Assembly (NCBI GenBank): GCA_050291245.1
Contig: JBNKJP010000021.1
Coordinates: 1-64,000 of the forward strand
Length of the DNA: 64,000 nucleotides
From: Thiodiazotropha sp050291245
GTDB taxonomy: Bacteria > Pseudomonadota > Gammaproteobacteria > Chromatiales > Chromatiaceae
Direction: 5' to 3'
Shown one piece after another: positions 10,501 to 17,282 of the stretch (position 1 is its first letter; every line of letters begins with the position of its first letter). The notes under the pieces were generated by a model. It had not been told where the DNA came from. It worked only from the letters and a program-made list of their open reading frames with translations, and ran no database searches. Both the position numbers and the translations under genes were made by a program.

Positions 10501-10785
10501 TACCTGAAGCGTTTCCCCATGGATGTGCTGAAGATCGACCGCTCATTCGTCAGTGATCTTCCGGACAATCTCGAGGACGCCACCCTGGTCAATACCATCG
10601 TGGCCATGGCGGACAGTCTGAAGATGCGGGTGATCGCAGAGGGTGTGGAGACCCGCCAGCAGGTGGAGTTCCTGCTGGCGGCGGGATGCAACGAGTTGCA
10701 GGGTTTCTACTTTGCCAAACCCATGAAGGCCGAAAACCTGACCGCGTGGCTCAATGGCGATCTGCGCGAGACAGGTACCTCCTGA
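7555..10785 (+). CDS. DAHL-like/PAS/GGDEF/EAL c-di-GMP protein
   Basis: 1076 residues. TM helix at 14-30, then a mostly helical periplasmic region of about 215 residues resembling the DAHL sensor type, and a second TM near 245-265. PAS-type domains follow (about 285-395, 400-515, 525-640; the latter two each end in a PAC-like block). The GGDEF domain has intact GGDEF (about 723-727) and an intact inhibitory RESD I-site five residues before it. The EAL domain has EALLRW, EMTESLL, DDFGTGYSSL and VIAEGVET, all the residues expected for phosphodiesterase activity. Both opposing activities could therefore be real. Coupled by 4-base overlap to the di-haem peroxidase, it may sense redox state or a product of that enzyme; this is inference. 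Confidence 0.93.
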   Translation: MKMFKTIGSKRSFLLAALLVAIMMLLFLFWDDESREYAEVSHTLLQLKEMDARLDRDVLRVTSFMLVQYDPLVQTSWRLKELRHLLQDATAHQDEEFHALMSIYWQGMDDKLAILEKIKFQAALVRNGIHYLPIVSRELSAIEPEAYQKVLELLNMLYTYELFYTDSQLDEIRDMLTGLEHLPLNTHEGAEILEKVLFHVNSNLDDLTALGQWKSQYLAVPSLEYFENIHSHHEESRITEMKHKRELIIVLSLMVFVLVLGLWLLIHSLQRAHHEVNRSWHRLHDAVENLSEAFALFDGDGLLVLHNRRFLTFYPWLKDWLEQGIDLNAIKAATGGRVRSFNQEGEEIIGSLPKGQFMEQVDNDTWYLASNVDTSEGGVVCVRSDVTASKRAEADLRKLSRVLEQSPASVVITNTDGIIEYVNPKFEQVSGYTSAEALGQNPRFLKSGDKSQEEYDEMWGNLLAGKEWRGLFHNRRKDGTIYWESASISPLRDERGRITHFIAIKEDITAQKRAEDQLRMNTAVFETTTEGIMVTDEENLIKTINPAFTRITGFTQDEVQGRSPSVLSSGRHDRGFYEKMWESVLQKGYWTGEIWNRRKDGSVYPEWLSISTIRDDNGIVREHVAVFSDITKYKQDEEQILYQANYDALTGLPNRSLLSDRLSQAIVAAQRESWMLAVLFVDLNHFKIVNDTFGHVVGDEVLQMVAGRIKSCLRESDTVARFGGDEFIILLQDVTEMDSVAHIATNIINSTTRVITLYGREIYIGASIGITVYPDDAENVDSLLRNADMAMYQAKERGRNTYQFFTASMQQHTLVRQQLELDLRQAIQREELEIFYQPVVDARENRVVSVEALLRWHHPIRGMVSPAIFIPLAEDTGQIGPIGEWVMRGACEQLKQWHRAGFKDLKMAVNLSSRQRELGLQGEFLKELLQETGLSSDYLTLEMTESLLMRDTEEAMTWLTSFKDLGIKLSVDDFGTGYSSLSYLKRFPMDVLKIDRSFVSDLPDNLEDATLVNTIVAMADSLKMRVIAEGVETRQQVEFLLAAGCNELQGFYFAKPMKAENLTAWLNGDLRETGTS

Positions 10786-11051
10786 CGAGCGCAGTGCAAC
10801 AGGTATTACGCGGTTCGTTCTTCGGATCAGAAATGCTATAAAGTGGTCTGAGGGCCGCGGAAAAAATAAATTTTCCCAAACTACTTGTCTTAATACCCGC
10901 CTTCGTTGTTGCAGTTTCGGTTGCATAGGCTCAGCTAAGCGCCCTGCGCTACGCCGAGAAGGCAGGCATTGATCCGGCGTATTTTGGGATAGTGTATTTT
11001 TTCCGTGACCCTGAACTTCGGTACAAGACAACAAGCGCGAGAGGAGAAACC

Positions 11052-12776
11052 ATGAGCATTGTCGAAGTGACCCTTCCCGATATCGGTGATTTCGAGCAGG
11101 TGGATATCATTGAAATCCTGGTATCCCCCGGTGATCGGGTCGAGGCCGAGGAGTCCATCATCACCCTGGAGAGCGATAAGGCCACGATGGATATTCCCTC
11201 GCCATACAGTGGTACCGTCAAGCAACTGCTGGTGAAGGTCGGCGACAAGATCTCCATGGGTGGAGCAATCCTCAAACTGGAACGGGATGCCGGTGCCGAC
11301 GCCGGCGAGAAACCCGCGCCGACCAAGGCGCCGGTTTCGGACGCGGTGAAAGGCACCGCGGACAAACAGGCGGATGTGGTGGTGTTGGGTGCCGGTCCGG
11401 GTGGTTACACCGCGGCCTTTCGCGCCGCCGACCTGGGCAAACAGGTGATTCTGATCGAGCGCTACGACGCATTGGGCGGCGTCTGTCTGAATGTGGGCTG
11501 CATACCCTCAAAGGCATTGCTGCATGCCGCGGATGTGATCAACGAGGCCGCGGAGATGGCCGAGATGGGGATCAGCTTCGGCAAACCGAAGATCGATCTG
11601 GACAAGCTGCGCGCCGGCAAGGACAAGGTGGTGAAACGTCTCACCGGGGGTCTCAGCCAGCTGGCCAAGCAGCGCAAGGTGGAAGTGGTGCATGGCCTGG
11701 CGCGTTTCGACTCCCCCAAGCGCATCTCGGTGCAGACCGCCGAAGGGCCGGTGAGTATCGATTTCACCGATGCGATCATCGCTTGCGGCTCCAGCCCGGT
11801 ACAGATTCCCGGATTTCCCCACGACGACCCCCGCCTGATCGACTCCACCGGCGCCCTGGCGCTGGAGGATGTTCCCAAGCGTATGCTGGTGGTGGGAGGT
11901 GGCATCATCGGCCTGGAAATGGCCACGGTCTACAGTACCCTGGGCACCCAGATCGATGTGGTGGAACTTCAGGAGAACCTGATTCCCGGCTGTGATCCGG
12001 ATCTGGTGCGACCGCTGCAGAAACGTATCGCGTCCCGTTATAACAGCATCATGCTCGGTACCAAGGTGGTGGATATCCAGGCGCAGAAAAGCGGTCTCAA
12101 GGTAAGTTTCGAGGGCAAGCAGGCCCCGGACAAACCCCAGGTATACGACCGGGTGCTGGTGGCGGTGGGACGCACCCCCAACGGCAAAAAGATCAATGCC
12201 GAGGCCGCCGGGGTGAACGTTGACGAACGCGGCTTTATTCCGGTGGATCAAACCATGCGGACCAATGTGCCGAATATCTATGCGATTGGCGACGTGGTGG
12301 GCCAGCCCATGCTGGCGCACAAGGCCACCCACGAAGCCAAGGTGGCGGCCGAGGTCATTGCCGGACTACCCGCCAGTTTCGATCCCATGACCATTCCCTC
12401 CGTCGCCTATACCGATCCGGAAGTGGCCTGGATGGGACTGACCGAAACCGAGGCCAAGACCCAGGGTATCGCCTACGAGAAGGGGTTGTTTCCCTGGGCG
12501 GCCAGCGGTCGCGCGCTGGGTATCGGGCGTGACGAAGGGATGACCAAGCTACTGTTCGAACCGAAGAGCAAGCGTATTCTCGGCGCCGGTATCGTGGGAC
12601 CCAACGCGGGTGAACTGATCGGTGAAACCGTGCTCGCCCTGGAAATGGGCGCCGACGCGGAAGACATCGGCCTGACCATTCATCCCCACCCGACCCTGAA
12701 TGAGACCATCTGCTTCGCCGCGGAGATGGCCGAGGGCAGTATCACCGATCTGTTACCCCCGAAAAAGCGTCACTAA
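11052..12776 (+). CDS. lpdA: Dihydrolipoamide dehydrogenase with lipoyl domain
   Basis: 574 residues from the ATG at 11052, chosen because GAGGAG lies just upstream and the lipoyl domain begins there; an in-frame start 60 bases earlier gives an unrelated extension. Residues 1-80 are a lipoyl domain (LESDKATMD, Lys 43) closely similar to that of AceF. Then come an Ala/Pro linker, the FAD motif VVVLGAGPGGYTAAFRA, the redox disulfide GGVCLNVGCIPSK, an NAD-binding GGGIIGLEMA, and the C-terminal dimer domain with HPHPTLNE. It regenerates the lipoyl disulfide of the pyruvate dehydrogenase complex. Lipoyl-bearing E3 is known from Neisseria and Ralstonia. A hydrolase gene begins 12 bases after the stop. 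Confidence 0.96.
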   Translation: MSIVEVTLPDIGDFEQVDIIEILVSPGDRVEAEESIITLESDKATMDIPSPYSGTVKQLLVKVGDKISMGGAILKLERDAGADAGEKPAPTKAPVSDAVKGTADKQADVVVLGAGPGGYTAAFRAADLGKQVILIERYDALGGVCLNVGCIPSKALLHAADVINEAAEMAEMGISFGKPKIDLDKLRAGKDKVVKRLTGGLSQLAKQRKVEVVHGLARFDSPKRISVQTAEGPVSIDFTDAIIACGSSPVQIPGFPHDDPRLIDSTGALALEDVPKRMLVVGGGIIGLEMATVYSTLGTQIDVVELQENLIPGCDPDLVRPLQKRIASRYNSIMLGTKVVDIQAQKSGLKVSFEGKQAPDKPQVYDRVLVAVGRTPNGKKINAEAAGVNVDERGFIPVDQTMRTNVPNIYAIGDVVGQPMLAHKATHEAKVAAEVIAGLPASFDPMTIPSVAYTDPEVAWMGLTETEAKTQGIAYEKGLFPWAASGRALGIGRDEGMTKLLFEPKSKRILGAGIVGPNAGELIGETVLALEMGADAEDIGLTIHPHPTLNETICFAAEMAEGSITDLLPPKKRH

Positions 12777-12788
12777 AGCCATCCAACC

Positions 12789-13559
12789 ATGAGGCTCTAC
12801 TATCGGGAGGTCGGCGATACGGCGAACCCGCCCCTGTGCCTGCTGCACGGTCTGTTCGGTTCCTCCGGTAACTGGATGGGTATCGTCCGGCAACTGCAGG
12901 ATGAGTTTCGCCTGATCGTGCCGGACCTGCGCAATCATGGCCGCTCCCCTCACCGGGAACCGATGGATTACCCGACCATGGCCGGTGATGTTCTGGCGTT
13001 GCTCGATGAGTTGCAACTGCCCAGTGTCAACCTGCTGGGACACAGCATGGGGGGTAAGACCGCCATGTGGGTCGCCTTGACCTCGCCGGAGCGCATTGAC
13101 AAACTGGTGGTCGCGGATATCGCACCGGTGCGCTACGCGAACCGTTTCGAGGCCATCTTTCAGGGATTGACCCAGCTTCCCCTGGAGCGGATCGACAATC
13201 GGGAAGACGCAGACCGTTGTCTCGCGGGTCGAGTTTCCGAGTCCGGAGTCCGAGACTATCTGTTGCAAAACCTGGTGAAGCAGGCCTCGGGCTGGTCCTG
13301 GCGCTGCAACCTGCCGGTTCTGAACCGCGCCATTACAACCCTGTCGGGTTTTCCCGAAATGGAGAGTCGGGTCTTTCCAGGCGAGGCCCTGTTCATCCAC
13401 GGGGATCGTTCCAACTATGTGGACGAGGCGGCTCGCAAGGTCATCAAACGGCGTTTCCCCCACTACCGGGAACGCCTGCTGCACGAGGCCGGTCACTGGC
13501 TCTATGCGGAGCAGCCGCAGGTCTTCGCACAGGCACTGCGTCGATTTTTGACACACTAG
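12789..13559 (+). CDS. Alpha/beta hydrolase (YbfF-like esterase)
   Basis: 256 residues, single alpha/beta-hydrolase fold. Landmarks: oxyanion-hole region CLLHGLFGSSGNW, PDLRNHGRSPH, nucleophile elbow LLGHSMGGKTA (Ser near 90), late Asp in FIHGDRSNYVD, and catalytic His in EAGHWLYAEQP close to the C-terminus. This arrangement matches the YbfF/acyl-CoA-esterase-like group, which hydrolyses small acyl esters; the physiological substrate is unknown. The start is 12 bases after the lpdA stop, so it is probably in the lpdA transcript. Confidence 0.88.
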   Translation: MRLYYREVGDTANPPLCLLHGLFGSSGNWMGIVRQLQDEFRLIVPDLRNHGRSPHREPMDYPTMAGDVLALLDELQLPSVNLLGHSMGGKTAMWVALTSPERIDKLVVADIAPVRYANRFEAIFQGLTQLPLERIDNREDADRCLAGRVSESGVRDYLLQNLVKQASGWSWRCNLPVLNRAITTLSGFPEMESRVFPGEALFIHGDRSNYVDEAARKVIKRRFPHYRERLLHEAGHWLYAEQPQVFAQALRRFLTH

Positions 13560-13584
13560 GCATTCTAATTTTCTCGGAGGAAAC

Positions 13585-14535
13585 ATGAAAATTATTCTGG
13601 GCATCTGTCTATTACTGCTACCTCTTTCGGGCATCTCCGCCGAACAGCGTTTCATCGGTATCGGCACCGGGGGGTTAACCGGGGTGTACTATCCCACGGG
13701 CGGGGCGATCTGCCGGTTACTCAACATGGAGCGCAAACGTCATGGCATTCGCTGTTCGGTGGAATCCACGGGGGGGTCGATCTTCAACCTCAACACCATC
13801 GCCAGCGGAGAGCTCGACTTCGGTGTGGCCCAGTCGGATTGGCAGTACCATGCTTACAAAGGCACGTCGAAGTTCTCCGAGCGCGGCCCGAATTCTGATC
13901 TGCGCGCGGTGTTTTCCATCCACAGCGAACCCTTCACGGTGATGGCCCGCAAAGACAGTAAGATCAAGCGTTTTGAAGACCTGAAAGGCATGCGGGTGAA
14001 TATCGGCAATCCCGGGTCGGGACAGCGCGGCACCATGGAGGTGATGATGAATCGGGTGGGTTGGAGCAAGCAGGATTTCAAACTCGCCTCCGAACTCAAG
14101 GGCACCGAGCAGGCCCGTGCCCTGTGTGATAACAAGATCGACGCCATGGTCTATGTGGTCGGCCATCCCAATGCCTCGATTAAGGAAGCCGCGACCGCCT
14201 GCGATGCCCGCCTGGTGCCGGTGGAGGGCAAGGTTGTCGAGACCCTGGTCAGCGAAACGCCCTACTATGCCATGGCCATGATTCCCGGTGGCATGTATCG
14301 CGGTACCGATACAGATACCCGAACCTTCGGTGTGAAAGCCACCCTGGTGACCTCGGCCTCGGTGGATGAAGACGTGGTCTACGAACTGGTAAAGGCCGTG
14401 TTCGACAACCTGGACGACTTCCGCAAACTGCACCCCGCCTTTGCCCATCTCAAGGCGGCCGAGATGCTGGAGGGCAATACCGCACCCTTTCATTCGGGAG
14501 CTCTACGCTACTACAAGGAGAAGGGTTGGTTATAA
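13585..14535 (+). CDS. TAXI-family TRAP solute-binding protein
   Basis: 316 residues with a signal peptide (MKIILGICLLLLPLSGISA) and the TAXI hallmark start of the mature chain, IGTGGLTGVYYPTGGAICRL. Further family features are VESTGGSIFNLNTIASGELDFGVAQ-type text and a region near 135 reading NIGNPGSGQRGTMEVMM. TAXI proteins deliver substrates to fused TRAP permeases; glutamate/glutamine and other organic acids are known ligands, but the ligand here cannot be read. A strong Shine-Dalgarno, CGGAGGAAAC, precedes the ATG. The likely partner permease lies 2.7 kb away at 17283-19844, separated by unrelated genes. Confidence 0.93.
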   Translation: MKIILGICLLLLPLSGISAEQRFIGIGTGGLTGVYYPTGGAICRLLNMERKRHGIRCSVESTGGSIFNLNTIASGELDFGVAQSDWQYHAYKGTSKFSERGPNSDLRAVFSIHSEPFTVMARKDSKIKRFEDLKGMRVNIGNPGSGQRGTMEVMMNRVGWSKQDFKLASELKGTEQARALCDNKIDAMVYVVGHPNASIKEAATACDARLVPVEGKVVETLVSETPYYAMAMIPGGMYRGTDTDTRTFGVKATLVTSASVDEDVVYELVKAVFDNLDDFRKLHPAFAHLKAAEMLEGNTAPFHSGALRYYKEKGWL

Positions 14536-14542
14536 GCGCGAC

Positions 14543-14569
14543 GCGTTCCCACGCTCTGCGTGGGAACGC
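14543..14569. repeat. REP-like palindrome, GTTCCCACGC type
   Basis: A 12-bp perfect stem, GCGTTCCCACGC, loops over TCT to GCGTGGGAACGC, eight bases after the TAXI gene. Degenerate and inverted relatives lie at 41829-41853 and 41912-41932, so it belongs to a dispersed family in this genome. It could also act as a weak terminator or mRNA stabiliser for the TAXI gene. Confidence 0.75.
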
Positions 14570-14720
14570 ATACCCTGCTCGCAGAGTTCCGGTGATCTTT
14601 CAGTCAAAACCGCTTCGTTGATACCGCGCACATAACCATGAGATTCATGGAGGGTCTTTCTTGACCCGACTATAACTTCACACCCTAAGCTCCCGGTGCC
14701 ACAACAACAGGAGCAATACG

Positions 14721-15143
14721 ATGAAGTCGATTGACGAAAACTATCTGCAAAAATTCGCCGCCCGTGAACTGGGACCGGAGCACTTCGACCATCGCGGTCA
14801 TCTTTGGATGGCCTGGCAGCATCTTGCCCGCTATGAGGTCGACGAGGCCAGTCGGCGTGTTTGCCAGGGTATCCGGGAGCTGGCCGCGAAGTTTGGGGTG
14901 CCTGAGAAATTCAACCATACCTTGAGCGAGGCGTTGATGCGGATCATGGCGGAACGCATGCGGGGGGACATTCCGAGTGACTTCGATGCCTTTTTACAGG
15001 CCAACCCCGATCTTGTCGACGACTGTATCGGTGTACTGGCCCGTCACTACAGTGATGAACGGCTGAATAGCGAGTCGGCGCGAAGCGCATGGGTGGAGCC
15101 GGATCGATTGCCGTTGAATCAATCTTCCAAAGTAACCGCGTGA
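14721..15143 (+). CDS. Conserved hypothetical helical protein
   Basis: 140 residues, mostly helical, no signal peptide or membrane segment. It begins MKSIDENYLQKFAARELGPEHFDHRGHLWMAW. The pattern of buried aromatics with His (FDHRGHLWMAW, FNHTLSEALMRIMAERM) may mark a ligand- or metal-binding helical bundle, which is a guess. An AGGAG site precedes the ATG. Its stop overlaps the proposed GTG start of the MerR regulator (GTGA at 15140-15143), so the two are translationally coupled and likely work together. I do not recognise the family with certainty. Confidence 0.65.
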   Translation: MKSIDENYLQKFAARELGPEHFDHRGHLWMAWQHLARYEVDEASRRVCQGIRELAAKFGVPEKFNHTLSEALMRIMAERMRGDIPSDFDAFLQANPDLVDDCIGVLARHYSDERLNSESARSAWVEPDRLPLNQSSKVTA

Positions 15144-15676
15144 AACCACAGACCATTACTGAATTCGCGAAACGTTTCGATCTGTCACGTTCAACACTTC
15201 TCTATTACGATCGTATCGATCTGCTCAATCCGAGTGGCAAGAGTCCGTTGGGCTACCGCCTTTACACGGCGTCTGATGCTGAGCGTATGCGACGTATCGA
15301 CGTGTACCGAAAAGCCGGCCTCTCCCTGAGTGATATCAAGGCGATCATGGCGGCCGTATCGGAAGACGTCGTTGAAGACGCGTTGGAAAGGCGGTTGGCG
15401 GCACTCAGCCAGGAAATGAGTGATTTAAAAGCGCAGCAGCATCTGGTGGTGCAGCTGTTGCGGCACAGGGGGCGACATCCACACCTTCCGGGTGTGGATG
15501 TCGATCAGTGGGTGAAGATGCTTGAGGAGGCCGGAATGGATGAACGGGCCCGCCGGCTTTGGCATACGGCTTTCGAACGCGACGCGCCTGATGCTCATCA
15601 GGTATTTCTCCGTTCTCTGGGTTTGAGTGCCCCCGAGGTCGAACGGATTCGAAACCAATCCAGAACCTGTACTTAG
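15140..15676 (+). CDS. MerR-family transcriptional regulator
   Basis: About 178 residues. The N-terminal winged helix (ITEFAKRFDLSRSTLLYYDRIDLLNPSG, then GYRLYTASDAERMRRIDVYRKAGLSL) is typical MerR. I place the start at GTG 15140, where it overlaps the stop of the upstream gene; the longer frame from 15089 adds 17 residues that overlap the neighbour's coding sequence and do not look like MerR. A long helix (85-110) would form the dimer coiled coil. The C-terminal ligand domain lacks the Cys cluster of metal sensors, so a small organic effector is more likely. The stop overlaps by four bases the stop of the convergent GH114-like gene. Confidence 0.87.
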   Translation: MKPQTITEFAKRFDLSRSTLLYYDRIDLLNPSGKSPLGYRLYTASDAERMRRIDVYRKAGLSLSDIKAIMAAVSEDVVEDALERRLAALSQEMSDLKAQQHLVVQLLRHRGRHPHLPGVDVDQWVKMLEEAGMDERARRLWHTAFERDAPDAHQVFLRSLGLSAPEVERIRNQSRTCT

Positions 15677-16545
15677 TCGGCACAACTGTAACGATAGCTG
15701 TCATCCAGTTCCAGGGGCAGCACCAGGGTGCTGAATTGGTTGGTCGCGGATTGCGCACACAGCGCATTGCGGGTCGCCGTATCGTTCACGTAGCGCATCT
15801 CATACTCGATCTGCAGCACCGGCTTGCCCTGTTCGATGAAGGGAGCCAGCAGGTCGCATTCGTCGTACTGATAGCACTGCTCGTTGACCGCCATGTCATA
15901 AAGATCCACCAGCTCCGTGATCTGGTCCAGGTCGTTTTTCAGGGCGATGGCCAGGCCCCGCTGGTGGGCCGCCTCGGCCATGAAGCGGTTGTAGTCGAGC
16001 TGGTCGCTGGCGGTCAGCTCGAATCCGCTGCTGTTGGCATACCCGTCCATGTTGTCCACGTCGACCCCATCGCACCCCTGGCTGACCGCCAGATCCAGGC
16101 GCTCGAGCATGATGTTGCGTACCGATTCTGAACGAATATCGAGCCAGCGTTCGCCGGGCCAGCCGTCCAGATCCTGACCCAGATCATCACTGGCGAACTG
16201 GTTCGCGTCGATGCGCCAGCTTTCGTAGGAACCCCCGGAAAAATAGCACAGCACCCTGCGACCCGCGGCATGCAGGTCGTCCAGGGTCGATCCCGGGGTA
16301 TCGAACAGATCGAGATCGTAGAGGTTCACATCGTAGCCGGTGTTCGGATTGCCCTGCAGCTGGATCTGCCAACTGCTCCCTGTTTCTGGTTGATACCAGG
16401 TCCCATCCGTGTTGCTGGGTGGATTGTCGGTGCCACCGCCCGTGTTGTCGTCACCCGAGGAGCCGCCACCACAGCCGGCCAGTACCGCGCATAGGATCGA
16501 TACGCTAAATACGCCAGGCAAGTGAGAAGTTGTAGGTGAAGTCAT
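15673..16545 (-). CDS. GH114-like lipoprotein (TM1410 family)
   Basis: About 290 residues starting at the ATG at 16545 (AGGGGA upstream; a start 21 bases earlier is possible). A lipoprotein signal ends LAGC, followed by a Gly/Ser/Asp-rich linker. The rest is the endo-alpha-1,4-polygalactosaminidase-like TIM barrel: WQIQLQGNPNT, CYFSGGSYESWR, the DGVDVDNMDGY segment with the presumed catalytic acid region, ALKNDLDQI, and VLQIEYE. Proteins of this group cleave galactosamine-containing polysaccharides or act as uncharacterised glycoside hydrolases. It overlaps the end of the upstream DUF481 gene by about 40 bases, suggesting an outer-membrane/periplasmic pair. Confidence 0.85.
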   Translation of the reverse strand: MTSPTTSHLPGVFSVSILCAVLAGCGGGSSGDDNTGGGTDNPPSNTDGTWYQPETGSSWQIQLQGNPNTGYDVNLYDLDLFDTPGSTLDDLHAAGRRVLCYFSGGSYESWRIDANQFASDDLGQDLDGWPGERWLDIRSESVRNIMLERLDLAVSQGCDGVDVDNMDGYANSSGFELTASDQLDYNRFMAEAAHQRGLAIALKNDLDQITELVDLYDMAVNEQCYQYDECDLLAPFIEQGKPVLQIEYEMRYVNDTATRNALCAQSATNQFSTLVLPLELDDSYRYSCAD

Positions 16546-17251
16546 TATGCTCTGTCCCCTCTTCAACGGATGAGTTGTACTCGTTAGTCAGGCCCAGTTT
16601 CAGTGCCAGGTTGCTCTCTTCTGTGATCTTGACGGACCAGTTGATCGCGGTGAGATTGCGATACTCCCCGGCATCGTCCAGATCCGGAAAGAACGCGGTG
16701 GTGAAGTCGAAGGCCTGAATTTCATTGATGTGCCAGTTGGCGTCCAGGGCCAGGATCAACTCCGGAGTGGAGACATCGTAATCGTCACCACGGCTGATGT
16801 TACCACCAATACCGATGCGGCTGGCGATATACCCGTCGTCGTCCTTGTAGTGTTGGTAGCCGATACCGCCGGAGAGCGAGACGCGGTATTGCCAGTCCTT
16901 GAAATCGTCGTTGTCGTAGCGGCCCTGAGTGAATCCGAACCAGGGGGTCTCGGGCCATAACCACTCCTTCTTCAGGTCGGCGAAATAGCGTTTCGCGGAG
17001 ACTTCGTTGTTGCTTTCGGCACGGTCAAAGGCGGAGATGAATTTCCAGGTATCGCGCTCGTCCGCATAGTCCGCGGAATATCCGGCATGGTATTGGTTCG
17101 CCTGGGTATTGCCCGATGAACCATTGGCGCCCAGCTCTACCTGGTGATGCCAGGCGGGCGGTGCTTCCTCACTATCCTCGGCCTGTGCCGGGTTTGACAT
17201 CACCAACAGGGCTAACAATGTTAGAGTAGAAGACGTTTTATTTGCTTGCAT
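16505..17251 (-). CDS. DUF481 outer-membrane beta-barrel protein
   Basis: 248 residues with a Sec signal peptide cleaved after NPAQA. The mature chain alternates hydrophobic and polar residues, with YhdY/salt-induced-OMP-like repeats (VELGANGSSGNTQANQYHAG, WKFISAFDRAESNN) and ends in an aromatic-rich strand (YNFSLAWRI), as expected for a barrel inserted by BAM. DUF481 members are outer-membrane proteins of unknown transport role. The 3' end overlaps the start of the GH114-like lipoprotein gene. Divergent from the TRAP permease, with only about 30 bases between the two starts. Confidence 0.88.
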   Translation of the reverse strand: MQANKTSSTLTLLALLVMSNPAQAEDSEEAPPAWHHQVELGANGSSGNTQANQYHAGYSADYADERDTWKFISAFDRAESNNEVSAKRYFADLKKEWLWPETPWFGFTQGRYDNDDFKDWQYRVSLSGGIGYQHYKDDDGYIASRIGIGGNISRGDDYDVSTPELILALDANWHINEIQAFDFTTAFFPDLDDAGEYRNLTAINWSVKITEESNLALKLGLTNEYNSSVEEGTEHNDFTYNFSLAWRI

Positions 17252-17282
17252 GGTTTTTATAAATTAGGGGTTGCTGGCGTAT

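Noticed and set aside
15481..15499. CCACACC/GGGTGTGG hairpin inside the MerR gene
   Set aside because: Within coding sequence, short, and without repeats elsewhere in the window; likely chance.
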